Source: Leptasterias polaris (Eukaryota > Echinodermata > Asteroidea > Forcipulatida > Asteriidae). Taken from it: a stretch of DNA of 64,000 nt. Location of the stretch: NCBI GenBank assembly GCA_037783415.1, contig JAZGTN010000026.1, forward strand, positions 4,046,501 to 4,110,500, given 5' to 3'. This document shows positions 1 to 9,365 of the stretch, piece after piece. Numbering within the stretch: the stretch's first letter is position 1; each line of letters begins with the position of its first letter. A program made the translations under genes and the position numbers. The notes beneath the pieces are model-generated. The model had not been told where the DNA came from, made no database searches, and saw only the letters and a list, made by a program, of their open reading frames with translations.

Positions 1-741
1 GAAAACGTGTACAAAACCAATGGTAGCTGTTGCAAAAAGTAGAGAATAAACAAAAGAGGGACAATAGGAGGTCCACGATTGCAGGCGTATACACACTTGT
101 GTCTGTGTGAGTGTGGGGGGGGGGGGGGGGGGGGTGGGGGGTGTTTGGCAGTGTGCTTTTTTAGTGTGGTGAATCCTCTGTTGTCTGCAATTTAATGAAC
201 CTAACCCATTGTGGATGAGGGTCAATGGTCTAACCAACATCCTTGTTAATTGACATCAGAGCGTCCCGGCAGTGTACTTGGTGACACGTGATGCATATTT
301 CACCAATCACATGACAAGGATAAATGTGTGTGGTATACAGTACACCCCTTCCGTCAAGGCTGTTTTATGGACAGTGAAGTGTTGTTTATGGTGTCTATAA
401 GGAGATTCATGTTGTCCTATTTCCAATACATTTTGTTCATCTAGCCCTGCATCTCGACAGAGCGTGTTGCTCATCCCTAGTCTAAGTATCAGACAATATT
501 TAGCCAATAATGTCGTAAACCAGTACTACCGAGCCAGTGCGTCACCCAGTTTAGACACCACGGGGCCCACTTTGGCGTATTCAGACATGTTCATTGGGGG
601 GAGGCAAGCGGGGGAAAAGACACAAATTTGGAGTCTATCTTTTGCATCGAACCAGTCTGTTGTGCATTTTTTCAAAGTCATTGTTCATTTTGGGCAAGAG
701 GGGGAGAAAAGTTTCTGAGCGGGGGCGGTTTCGCCCACCCC
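1..741. other. Non-coding flank with poly-G tract
   Basis: No recognisable gene. A nearly pure G tract lies at about 115-139. Short open frames on both strands show no codon signature or family resemblance. The stretch ends where the inverted-repeat transposon-like unit begins. Confidence 0.5.
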
Positions 742-756
742 ATCCCCGATAGCAGA

Positions 757-1080
757 AAGACGTTAAAATCACGTCTTAATCACGTTGTGTTAGACGTCTT
801 TATAACGTCTTCAAACGACGTCTTAATGACGTACATTTGCACAGATGTAAGACGTTGTGAAGACGTTGCACATTTTACGTGATTACCACGTCTTTACGTC
901 AGAAATCTGACGTCTTTACCACGTGATAATAAAGTGATAAAAATGTCTTTTTGACGTGATAATGTCCTGCCAATAACGTCTTAATCACGTGATAATAAAA
1001 TGATAAAAATGTCTTTTTGACGTGATAATGTCCTGCCAATAACGTCTTAATGACGTCTTCCTGACGTGAAAATGACCAAT
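757..1080. repeat. Left subterminal ACGTC-rich repeats
   Basis: Many copies of ACGTC and its complement GACGT, often within CACGTGATAA or AACGTCTTAA. A block of about 65 bp containing AATGTCTTTTTGACGTGATA is present twice in tandem (about 920-1050). Such dense subterminal motifs usually act as transposase binding sites in DNA transposons; that role is inferred here. Confidence 0.6.
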
Positions 1081-1215
1081 TTATGGCAATACTCCTGTGT
1101 TGATAAAGACAGCGAATAACAATGATAAAGACAGCATATTCTGGTAATTCAGGTTTATTTAAAACCCAACATTTTGTTTATTAACTATATACTGTATAGA
1201 AAACTTTATAAATAC

Positions 1216-1250
<35 letters not shown>

Positions 1251-1635
1251 TAGTTTACGTTGATTAATACAGGTGCACAGCTCCACGAGCCCATTGCAAT
1301 GTGTACAGTTTACGCTGCATGTGGCCGAGTGTTTGACCGAGCTAATGGAGGATGTCAAGTTTCCGTGGTCACCTGACTAAGAGGTGTGTTCCTATTGGTA
1401 AAAAAACTCTGGTTGATTGACAGGCCGGAACGGTCCATTACGGGCTGAAACAACAAAATCCAAGATGGCTGACTTCACACATCACTATCAATTTTGAAGA
1501 GAATAATTTTTTTTAAAGTTAAAAACTAGCTCAAAAATACTCACAATTAACTAAAAACAGTGAAAACAAGTTGACCAAAGGTCAAAGAAACGGTTGCCAT
1601 GGCAATTGTTCTACCATTATAACCCTAGATATATT
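1081..1635. other. Element interior with (ATA)n microsatellite
   Basis: Holds an AAT/ATA microsatellite at about 1218-1248 and otherwise AT-rich DNA. It lies downstream of the stop codon of the minus-strand gene, so it probably includes its 3' untranslated region. Nothing else was recognised. Confidence 0.4.
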
Positions 1636-1847
1636 TTACGAAAGGTTATCATCTTCCGATGAGCTGTGTGAAGGCATTTGAGGTTGCTCTGCAGCAGCAA
1701 TTACTCCTTGCCTAATTTGTCCACCGTTCAGTTGCCTCTTGGTGTTAGACCGTATCTTCTGATACACGTACTTCAGGTAGGTCTGGATTTCCTCCTCGAC
1801 TTGCCCCAGGTTGGTCTTTGAAGTTGGCAAATTTTTCAGCACAGATT
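1636..1847 (-). CDS. DUF4806-like gene, terminal exon
   Basis: Acceptor CTTTCAG then AATCTG at 1847. One base carried from the previous exon gives Glu, and the frame runs through EEEIQTYLKYVYQKI to an acidic tail EDDNLS and TAA at 1636-1638. The helical, charged segment corresponds to the C-terminal helix of DUF4806 proteins. Confidence 0.65.
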
Positions 1848-4800
1848 CTGAAAGGAAAAAGGAACAATTGAATTCTGAATCACCTTGTTAGTGTTTAACT
1901 CTAACCCCCTGAGCATTGTTTCTCAAGAATTAAAATCCTCAAAAATCCACCAACTTGCTTTGTTGTCCGGGGGTTAGGGTTATTCAGTAATGTTGATGCG
2001 GGGTGGAAGGGGGGATTGCCATTGTTGGTACCCCTGCAATCCAAAGGAATTTCATACTTTTGGGTCATTCCACGCCAACTCAACAAATAGTGTACACCAT
2101 GCCTCTTTGAATTTTTTCTTTTTTGGTGTACTGAAAGATACTCAGGGAAACTCAAATTCTGAAAATTTTGTCTCAATGACTTTTCGTTCTCGCGCAACAG
2201 CATTCCAAAATTGTAGGGGGGGAGAGTAAACTAAGTGAATTACTAGTATTATCATACTTACCAAATATAACATTCACAACTGCCTTGAGCACAGAAAACT
2301 TCTTCTTGGGGCCACGCTGCCCACACCAGTTGTACAGTACTGCTACTTCATGTCTCAGAAGGGAGCCCATAATGCGGTTGATTGTGTCCTTCAGAGTCAG
2401 ACCTCCACATTTACTTAGGTAAATGACCTGAAAAAAAGGAAAATATGCATTAACACCCTCCTGTACACTGCAACTTGCCATAGAATTGTGAGACCTTTCA
2501 AAGTTTGCTGTACTATGGGGACTGCTATTTTGAAAACAAGAACAAAATAATACGGTTCAATACGTACCATGGTTTTCCGGGCAGCTGCCTCATTCGCCAG
2601 TCTCTCTTCAAGGTGTTGAAGCTGCTCAGACGAGGTGAGCGGAAGGACCACGCCATCCGGAAGACCATGTTCTGTAGCCTTATCGTCAGGCTCCTGGTTG
2701 CGGAGGAAGTTAAGAACAGCCCGTATAAGCTTACGGTTCTCCCGCAGTTCGTGCTTAACTTCCTCCAACTTGCTTGATGTGCACTGATTTTAGATCTGCA
2801 ATGATGAGAAAGACTTAAATAAATGGAAATATCCATACTATTAACTGACAACACGTACGTTACATGTACAACAGATTCCATCACAATCCGATATCAGAAG
2901 AAAGGCAATAGAGTGTGCAAGTCTCATGCACAAAGGTCACAATTGAACTTCCGGGCATCTCCGAGCCGGCTGGTATAAAAGGTTTGTCAATTTGTCAGAT
3001 CTGGTATCCAGACTACTGCACGTAGGTATAACGTATCTAGACTTTTTGCTCTCATTTTTCCCTAATTTGGAATATCGTTCACCTTTTGTCAATTGAAATG
3101 AAAAATAATATTGTTGTTGGAGCTTTTATCTACCTTTTAGTAAAAAGAATGGCACCAAAACAAATTATTTCAAGAAGCTCCTATTTGAGGTGCCCGGATG
3201 TTGTGTTTCTCGTCAACTCTCGTACGTTCTCGGAGTCAACTTACACACTCTATAGTCCAACAATAGCAACATAACAACAATGACATATTTACCGGCATTT
3301 TCTGCTGGAGATGGAGATCTTTGCTGGATGACTGGGCTCTCTGACCTCGAGCGTGGCAGAGAGCGTGAGCCTGAAGGGCGAGGACTCGGTGCTGAGAAGC
3401 GGCTGTTTGGGGACTGGAAGGAAAACGTGATGTCTGGAGGAGCAGGAAACGTATTCTCTGACCCAGCAGGTTCAGACGATGCTGATGTCTTCGGGCGCTT
3501 CTTCTTAGGCCCGACGACAGGTGTTTCCTCCTCAGAGCTGCTTTCGCTCTGATATCTAGTATTTGGTCTGCAAGAAAATTATGAAAAAGGTTGTATCACC
3601 ATTTGTAATCTGCATACAGTACAAGTAAACTTCTGATAATCTTAGGGAGAGATGGATCACGAAATGAAAGTTGCCATTCTTGTGTTATTTTTAATAACGT
3701 GTCCTTGGTTAAACTTCTGATGTCAGTACTGGGATGCACAGCAAAGCCGTTGTAACACACCACTAAAGAACTGGCAAAAATGATATAACATGAAATAATT
3801 ATGCAGAGGTGCCTGATTTATGGGCAAAACAGAGGAATTTCAGAATGTTTATCCATTTACACAATGTTCTGCCAGAACACTATTACTGGATACATTCTTG
3901 TTACACATAATGCGCCCTATGGGCCTGATAATTTCCCGAACAAGCTCAAAGCACACATATTGTCAAGTGGACCTATTTACCTTGGTTTTCGTTTGGCCGC
4001 GGTAGGCATGGTTGACTCGGAATTGCTAGGCTGGTCTGAATTCATGTCTGATGTATACAGTGCCCTGCTACATCTCCTGTCGGCCTTACCGAAATCATCT
4101 AAAAAAGAAAGTAAAAGGGAATTGATAGGCATTACAGAGGGGGAGTACAGTATAAAAGGAAGATTACATCTCAAAATGGCAGTTTCTCTTCAGACAACAT
4201 GCTACAAAGAGCAGAGAAGGATTTTCTGAGAAACGTCAAGCTATCTCTTATATTGTAGGACTTGATTCAACACGTGTCAGCCTAACTGGTAAACATTTTT
4301 GGCCGAGAACAACTCTTGAAAACAGTTTCAGTTGATACGTTGAAACCTGTCAAAGAATACATTGAAGAAATGCAATGTTCACAACAATTAAAATGAATGA
4401 GTTATAGCGTTATACATTCCTGCATATGATGCATTGTGTGACAATATTATTGTTCTACAACACAACACTCATTTGAACCAATGGGTATAGATTCTACACG
4501 TCATATATTTTACGGTTTATTTTTGTTCAAACATTGTTGTAAAGACTAAAGTGCATTTAAAATGTGTTGTCGGCAGTTGTCGTCAGGCCTTGGCAGTTGT
4601 CTGCTTTTAGTGCAACCCCAGAAGTTGCCTCTGAAACAATGTTTATTTAAATGACAAAATTTAATACATAACAAATCACAACTAGAAGTTAGAACTAATC
4701 ATTGTCCATTGACAATAGTCAACAGCTTCTCATTTAAACCCCTTCAGCAAGTCAATATTGTTATCTGCTCTGACTGTACGTTTGAATTAAATTTATTCAA

Positions 4801-5372
4801 ATAAATAAAATGTTTCTTATCCAGGAGTAATTTATCAGATTTGACTTAAAGACTGAACTTCAATTAATAATTATACGATCAACTGCTACGATCTAATTGG
4901 GACCAGACTGATTACTGCATCGCGCTGAGCACTATCATTGCGCAGAATAGCGTGAGATGCCAACCTTACTCGTAATTAATTCACAAAACTTAGATTGCGC
5001 AAAACTTAGATTGCGCTCGGCGCGCGGAGTAAATCAGTCTGGTTCCCCATTAGATCGTAGCAGTGGGTCGTATCATTATCATTGTTGTTGTGGAGTTTTC
5101 AAGCGAACCAGACAAAGTATGGTTTTCGAGCAAGCTGAAAATTCACACTCGCGACTCGAAAAGCAATCGATTTCCCACCAAAATGTGCGATGTTTTTGCA
5201 ACAAATTCCAGCAATAGGCTGGGGGTACTGGACTGTAGTTAGTACTACGCTCTACACTCACTACAGCCTACAGTACAAATACACAGTGAGATCGAGTAGC
5301 ATTCGATCGGTAAGGTTTCATGATCGATAATGACCCGTATTAAAACTGGACTTACCTTGCAGTAGTTGACAT
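1636..5372 (-). CDS. DUF4806-domain-like protein, multi-exon, minus strand
   Basis: Putative nuclear protein of unknown function, assembled from minus-strand exons 3981-4098, 3293-3567, 2568-2783, 2262-2427 and 1636-1847. A further 5' exon (donor at 5356) has ATG at 5370-5372. The N-terminal part is Ser/Pro/Arg-rich with a basic stretch PKKKRPK that looks like a nuclear localisation signal. The C-terminal part follows DUF4806 order: a PLTSSEQLQHLEERL segment, then GGLTLKDTINRIMGSLL, LYNWCGQRGPKKKFSVLK, and a final helical EEEIQTYLKYV. The last three exons join in phase. The junction from 3293-3567 (leaves one base) to 2568-2783 (needs zero) does not, so a small exon is missed or the copy is damaged. 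Lying inside inverted repeats suggests a transposon-borne gene. DUF4806 has no known enzymatic activity. Confidence 0.6.
2262..2427 (-). CDS. DUF4806-like gene, core exon
   Basis: Bounded by acceptor TTTTTTCAG and donor G|GTAAGT. It encodes the most diagnostic part of the domain: CGGLTLKDTINRIM, then LYNWCGQRGPKKKF and LKAVVNVIF. Phase 0 in and 1 out, matching the neighbouring exons on both sides. Confidence 0.7.
2568..2783 (-). CDS. DUF4806-like gene, domain-entry exon
   Basis: Donor ATG|GTACGT at 2568. It encodes a charged helix (EEVKHELRENRKLI), then DGVVLPLTSSEQLQHLEE and a helical lead-in. The open frame requires the acceptor AAATCAG at 2784-2785. The stronger-looking acceptor CATTGCAG twelve bases upstream would put a TAA in frame. 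This is the weakest junction in the model. Confidence 0.55.
2974..2980 (+). promoter_or_regulatory. TATA box on the opposite strand
   Basis: TATAAAA within GGCTGGTATAAAAGG is a near-ideal TATA box. It lies on the plus strand inside an intron of the minus-strand DUF4806-like gene. No recognisable plus-strand gene follows, so it may drive an antisense or vanished gene, or be chance. Confidence 0.3.
3293..3567 (-). CDS. DUF4806-like gene, Ser/Pro/Arg-rich exon with NLS
   Basis: Acceptor TTTTCTTGCAG at 3568-3569, donor G|GTAAAT at 3293. It is open throughout: an acidic-serine run SESSSEEE, the basic stretch PKKKRPK, then alternating Ser/Pro/Arg residues of low complexity. Two bases carried in and one out. 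The entry phase matches exon 3981-4098, and also a direct splice from the 5' exon at 5356. Confidence 0.6.
3981..4098 (-). CDS. DUF4806-like gene, N-terminal exon
   Basis: Acceptor CTTTTTTAG at 4099-4100, donor AG|GTAAAT at 3981. The frame ends MPTAAKRKPR and continues in phase into exon 3293-3567. Two in-frame ATG codons lie inside it. If this exon is used, translation would start here and the 5' exon would be untranslated. Confidence 0.5.
4099..4869. other. Intron/upstream stretch, nothing recognised
   Basis: AT-rich non-coding DNA within the transposon-like unit, upstream of the exon ending at 4098. No coding, RNA or repeat signature seen. Confidence 0.4.
4870..5345. mobile_element. Degenerate palindromic MITE-like copy
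   Basis: An inverted pair (CTGCTACGATCTAATTGGG near 4883 against its complement near 5050-5064, and ACCAGACTGATT against AATCAGTCTGGT) folds the left part. Further right it shares AACAAATTCCAGCA and GATCGGTAAG...TTTCATGATC with the palindromic element at 33244-33882, so the two are copies of one family. It sits in the 5' region of the DUF4806-like gene. Confidence 0.5.
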
Positions 5373-5400
5373 TTCTGAGGTCGTTGACTGTGTTTTGATG
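5356..5400 (-). CDS. Possible 5' exon of the DUF4806-like gene
   Basis: A strong donor (CAAG|GTAAGT) follows ATG TCA ACT ACT GCA AG. Its phase (two bases left over) fits direct splicing to 3293-3567 but not to 3981-4098. Either two alternative transcripts exist, or this is a leader exon. The upstream limit is not defined. Confidence 0.35.
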
Positions 5401-5814
5401 TTTGATCCCTTTGATGAATGCAAGATTGCAGTGGATTGTGTCGATATTCTAGCAAACAATTACTCCAAACGGAACAATACGTTGACAGTATGTACACACG
5501 TCGATGCGATGCAGCGAAAATTTAAACAACCCCCGACGGTTCCATTTCAATGGTACCCATTCAATCCGCATGAGATGCATGAACAGTACGCGCACCGCAA
5601 ACTACCAGTTTGCGGTTCAACCAATAGGAACTCGCGTGATGCGCAACCGTCGGATTCGTTTTCTGAGTCGCGTATAATCAAACCCCAGCAAAAAATAATT
5701 AAAAAGATAAAAATTAAACTTCAAATAATCATGTTTTGTTTATTAGTCACAAACATCAGCCATGACTTATAACTGGTCATTGCTGACTTGGCTTTAGTCC
5801 TACGATCGCCTTCA

Positions 5815-6050
5815 CTTAAATTTTGTTTACGTGAATTGACGTGATTATCACGCCATATTCCAATCAAGAAAACAATGGGGGAAAACTGGTAAATAACTGA
5901 CATGAAAATCACGTCATATATATGGTCAGCCACATCTTCAGTCGACGATAAAAAAATCATTTTATGAAATACGTAATTATCACGTCATAATTACATTATT
6001 CATACGACGTACGACGAGATTACCAATTGACAACGTCTTCACGACGTCAG
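5815..6050. repeat. Right subterminal ACGTC-rich repeats
   Basis: Mirror of the left subterminal block: GACGTGATTATCACG, ATCACGTCAT and CGACGTACGACG words crowd the last 230 bp before the right inverted repeat. This supports one element spanning both ends. Confidence 0.55.
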
Positions 6051-6065
6051 TCTGCTATCAGGGAT

Positions 6066-8310
6066 CTGGTATACATAACTAGTGAGGCCTTAATTATTAG
6101 GGTATGAGTGTTGTTTCTGGCCATGGTCACTATGGTAGACACAATTTCTGTAAATAAATAGGTGTTTTAGTGTTGAGGCCCTATGTGAGTGTAGCATTTT
6201 CAGAAATTTTTGAAATGTTGACATACTCGCATCTTTGCGTCAACGAAGAAGGAAGAAACGGTGCATGAGTTTGTGTGCTTGTACAGTATAGTTGTAAAGT
6301 TTATGAGTTCTTGTGATTAGACTTTAAATTAACGCGATTAGACTGCTTATTCATCATGACGTCATTGTTCGAGTGCTGTCTGCATGTTGAGGTTGAAATA
6401 CTGACCACCATTTTGTGCGGGTGACTTTGAGTATCACAAAAAGATAAACCGGATTAGAATAAATAAATCATTTACATCACTCCTGGTTTATGAAAAGCAA
6501 TTCTTTGTACTTCTTTTTTGAGCTGCCAAAAATAGATTTTTCAGTGATATCCATCTGTCGTGTGATAGAAGTATGAGTTATGAGGTTCGTTTTTTCGAAC
6601 CAAAATAAATGTAAATGTTACATAACATTTTACTCCTATAAGCTTTAAAGGAGCTTCGTCAGACAAGCAACTATAATACTAAACTACCGTTTATACCCTT
6701 TCTCGGTCGTCATAGAGGGCGTTGTAGGCGTGGTTTGGACTAGTTGATCACAACGTTCAGGAGCTTTTAAACCCCGTCGTCTTTGTTGGGAGTGTTCTCC
6801 AAATGGGACAATTCCACAGGATTTGAAAGAGAACCTGACAATACCACTAGATGGCTTTATAGGGAAGACATATGAATCAAATGTAGCTCCAGAACATGAA
6901 CAATCAGTCCAAACCATATGCCTCATAACAGTACTGTGTCTATATAATATGAGCAATTATGATTGGGACTAAATGGCGCTTTATATAAGTTTTTAAATTA
7001 TTCTATACTTTATTCTTCAATTTGATCAATTGACCAATTTCAACCAGGCCTATAACCAAATAACGTGTGTTTCTACTTCTTATTCCATGCTCGTAGCCAT
7101 TTTACCTGTATGGCAAATTTCAACTTTCCCATCGGTTGATCTTATAAATATTTTCATACAGGCATATCACGTGGTATTGATACTCTATGTCAATTGTTGA
7201 CGTAGAGGGCGTGCACAGCAAACAGTTCGAGCTTTTAGTCAACATAATCGGGTGAAGACATGTACGAAAGATATAAGTAAATTCAGTAATTTTCATTGAA
7301 AGGTTATTTTGAAACGTGAAATGGTCGTATCATTGAAAATCTAAATTCTACATTTTATTTTATAATAACTATATGAAAAAAACAAATACCATTGTCTAAA
7401 GCCCACGACTGAAAGAAAATCATAATAATATAGAGGCCAGGGGACCCAATTTCTTGGAGCTGCTTTGGTAAAAATTATTGTTTAACAGTTTTCTGCTATC
7501 GTAAAAATAAGCATGATACTACCACAGGTGGTGTAAGTTGAATGCTTTTTTTGCTGGTAACCTAACCTTATTCTGGTAAGAATAATTTTGTTATGCTTAG
7601 CCAAAGCAGCTCTATAAATTTGGGCCCTGGTTTGGGGGCCCTGTAAAGTATAATATCAACTTTGATCTGATATCAATTCGTAAACACCTTAATCAATCTT
7701 CAGAAACGATTACAATAGTAGCATCGCCTATATGCACAATTCTGTTGATTAGAACAGATTCAGATCAAGGCTGGGTATCGCATTAGTGTCTGAACAGGCT
7801 TTACGTCGGTTGTCTAATCCATTCAGGATTGTTGATCTCTGATGAGGCCAGTTACCAGACTTGCTGTACTCGTAGAACGATGTGTACCTTTTGAAAGACC
7901 AGAAGAACAAATGGTTAGCACTATGTTCTTGTGTGTAATTGTGGGGAGGCAGGAGCCCAATCATCTGACGTCATCACTTCGAAACAAAATGATAAACGCA
8001 GGGGGACTAGAATAGATAGAGAGTTGTTAAGTTGAATTTGCAACTTTGCATGGTGGGGTAACAAGTAAGGTTTGCAGTGACACCATGTGCATAAATCTCT
8101 TTTGAGTAGTGGTGTTTTGACAACTCGATATGTTGTAATCGAAACAGATTCTTCTGAAGACGATCTGAGCATACTGATTGAAACGTCAAGTTGTCAAACC
8201 AATGGTATCTTGCCGAAACTCCACTTCTCTATAACATATAGATTTGTGCACATGGTTCACCGCAAACCTTTGATAGAGAGATATGTCATACCAATGTTGC
8301 ATACTATTAG
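6066..8310. other. Intergenic, no gene recognised
   Basis: AT-rich DNA with scattered short open frames, none with a recognisable domain. The longest minus-strand frame (6684-6956) shows no family motif. Around 7980-8200 lies a dispersed repeat containing the word GAAACGTC near a CTTCTGAAGA motif. A related sequence recurs at about 22080-22300. Confidence 0.4.
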
Positions 8311-8420
8311 GCGGTATCCGAATTAAGCAATCAATGTTACGCGGTATCCGAATTAAGCAATCAATGTTACGCAGTATCCGAATTAAGCAATCAATGTTAC
8401 GCAGTATCAGAATTAAACAA
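8311..8420 (+). repeat. 30-bp tandem repeat, 3.7 copies
   Basis: The unit starts GCGGTATCCGAATTAAGCAA and recurs at 8311, 8341, 8371 and 8401, the last partial and diverged. Copies differ by one or two bases. Being directly abutting without spacers, it is a minisatellite and not CRISPR-like. Confidence 0.9.
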
Positions 8421-9365
8421 CTTGGGCTACTGCAGCAATAACATTGACGAGTAGGCCTTTTCAGCAATCGGACCCTAGCAGCAGCCGCTTCTGATGAGGA
8501 AACGGCCCTTCATTCATCATAAGTGGCTCGAATTAGTATTTGCCATCGTATACGACCTTGGTATAAGGGTCTGAAGATACCAAATCAAGATGGACGCACC
8601 AAAGTATATGTCAGAAATCGAACAACGATGGTGTGACTAATTATCCTCAGCCTTTGAGAGGCATGATGTATTAACGGCCGACCTTTAAGTCTTATGGGAC
8701 ATAAGGTATTGTGTATTTTTCAGGCTTAACACAGTGGCTTGATAGTATTTCACACCAATAACCACTATGGTGCGGCTATGCGGGTATCTGGTAACTTAAA
8801 AGAGTCATTACTAAAAGTAATAATAATAATAGATAATTATCACTTATATTGCACCCTCTACATCCAAGGATGTTCGAAGGTACAAATTAAAAAGTTCCCT
8901 CTAAAATTACATAAAAATACAGTAAAGCCTCAAAATACATATACGAATATATCATAAAATTACGTATACAAATTTGCAAAAAAACCTGTCACCCTAACTC
9001 CTACCAAGGGGGAATAAAACAATAACCAATGATGATCACAGAAAAATATCAAATGAAAAGAGAGTCAAACCTGGCAATGTACAAAATAATTATCAGGATA
9101 CAAACATCATCTCAGACAATATGCCTCGTGACAATTGAGTCTTTAAGGCCCCAGCGAATTAATACCCAGTAAAAAAGAAGGTTGTGCATTATACAGCTTT
9201 GAGGCAGCCAAAACAAGGCATGACTACCAACAGAGTGTTGCATTAGGATGCTAAAAAGTATATACAGTTAAAAAACATCAAGTAATTAACCACAAGGGAA
9301 ATTGACTTGGTATAAATTTGTTAAAAAATTGGGGTTGAACAAAGAATGAATATAGTCTGCATCTC
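8421..9365. other. Region downstream of the peroxidase gene
   Basis: Mostly AT-rich non-coding DNA. It may contain the peroxidase 3' end, but no terminal exon could be fixed. About 9280-9350 matches a dispersed repeat also found at 55070-55150 (shared words ACCACAAGGGAAA and GGGTTGAACAAAGAA). Confidence 0.4.

Larger units (their letters stand above)
742..6065 (-). mobile_element. 5.3-kb transposon-like unit with DUF4806-type gene
   Basis: The left end (742-756) reads ATCCCCGATAGCAGA. The reverse complement of the right end (6051-6065) reads ATCCCTGATAGCAGA, one mismatch in 15. If the outer AT is a target duplication, the repeat starts at CCC. The DNA just inside both ends (about 757-1075 and 5815-6050) is full of ACGTC/GACGT words on both strands, a pattern not seen elsewhere in the window. 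The interior carries a spliced minus-strand gene resembling DUF4806 proteins. No transposase catalytic domain was recognised, so the unit may be non-autonomous, or the gene may be a transposon accessory protein. From memory, a 2-bp AT duplication is reported for ISL2EU elements; assigning this unit to that group would be a guess. Confidence 0.6.

Noticed and set aside
6684..6956. 90-codon minus-strand open frame as a gene
   Set aside because: No family motif, no splice-consistent neighbours, no conserved composition.
8311..8420. Short regular repeats as a possible CRISPR
   Set aside because: 30-bp copies abut directly with no spacers.
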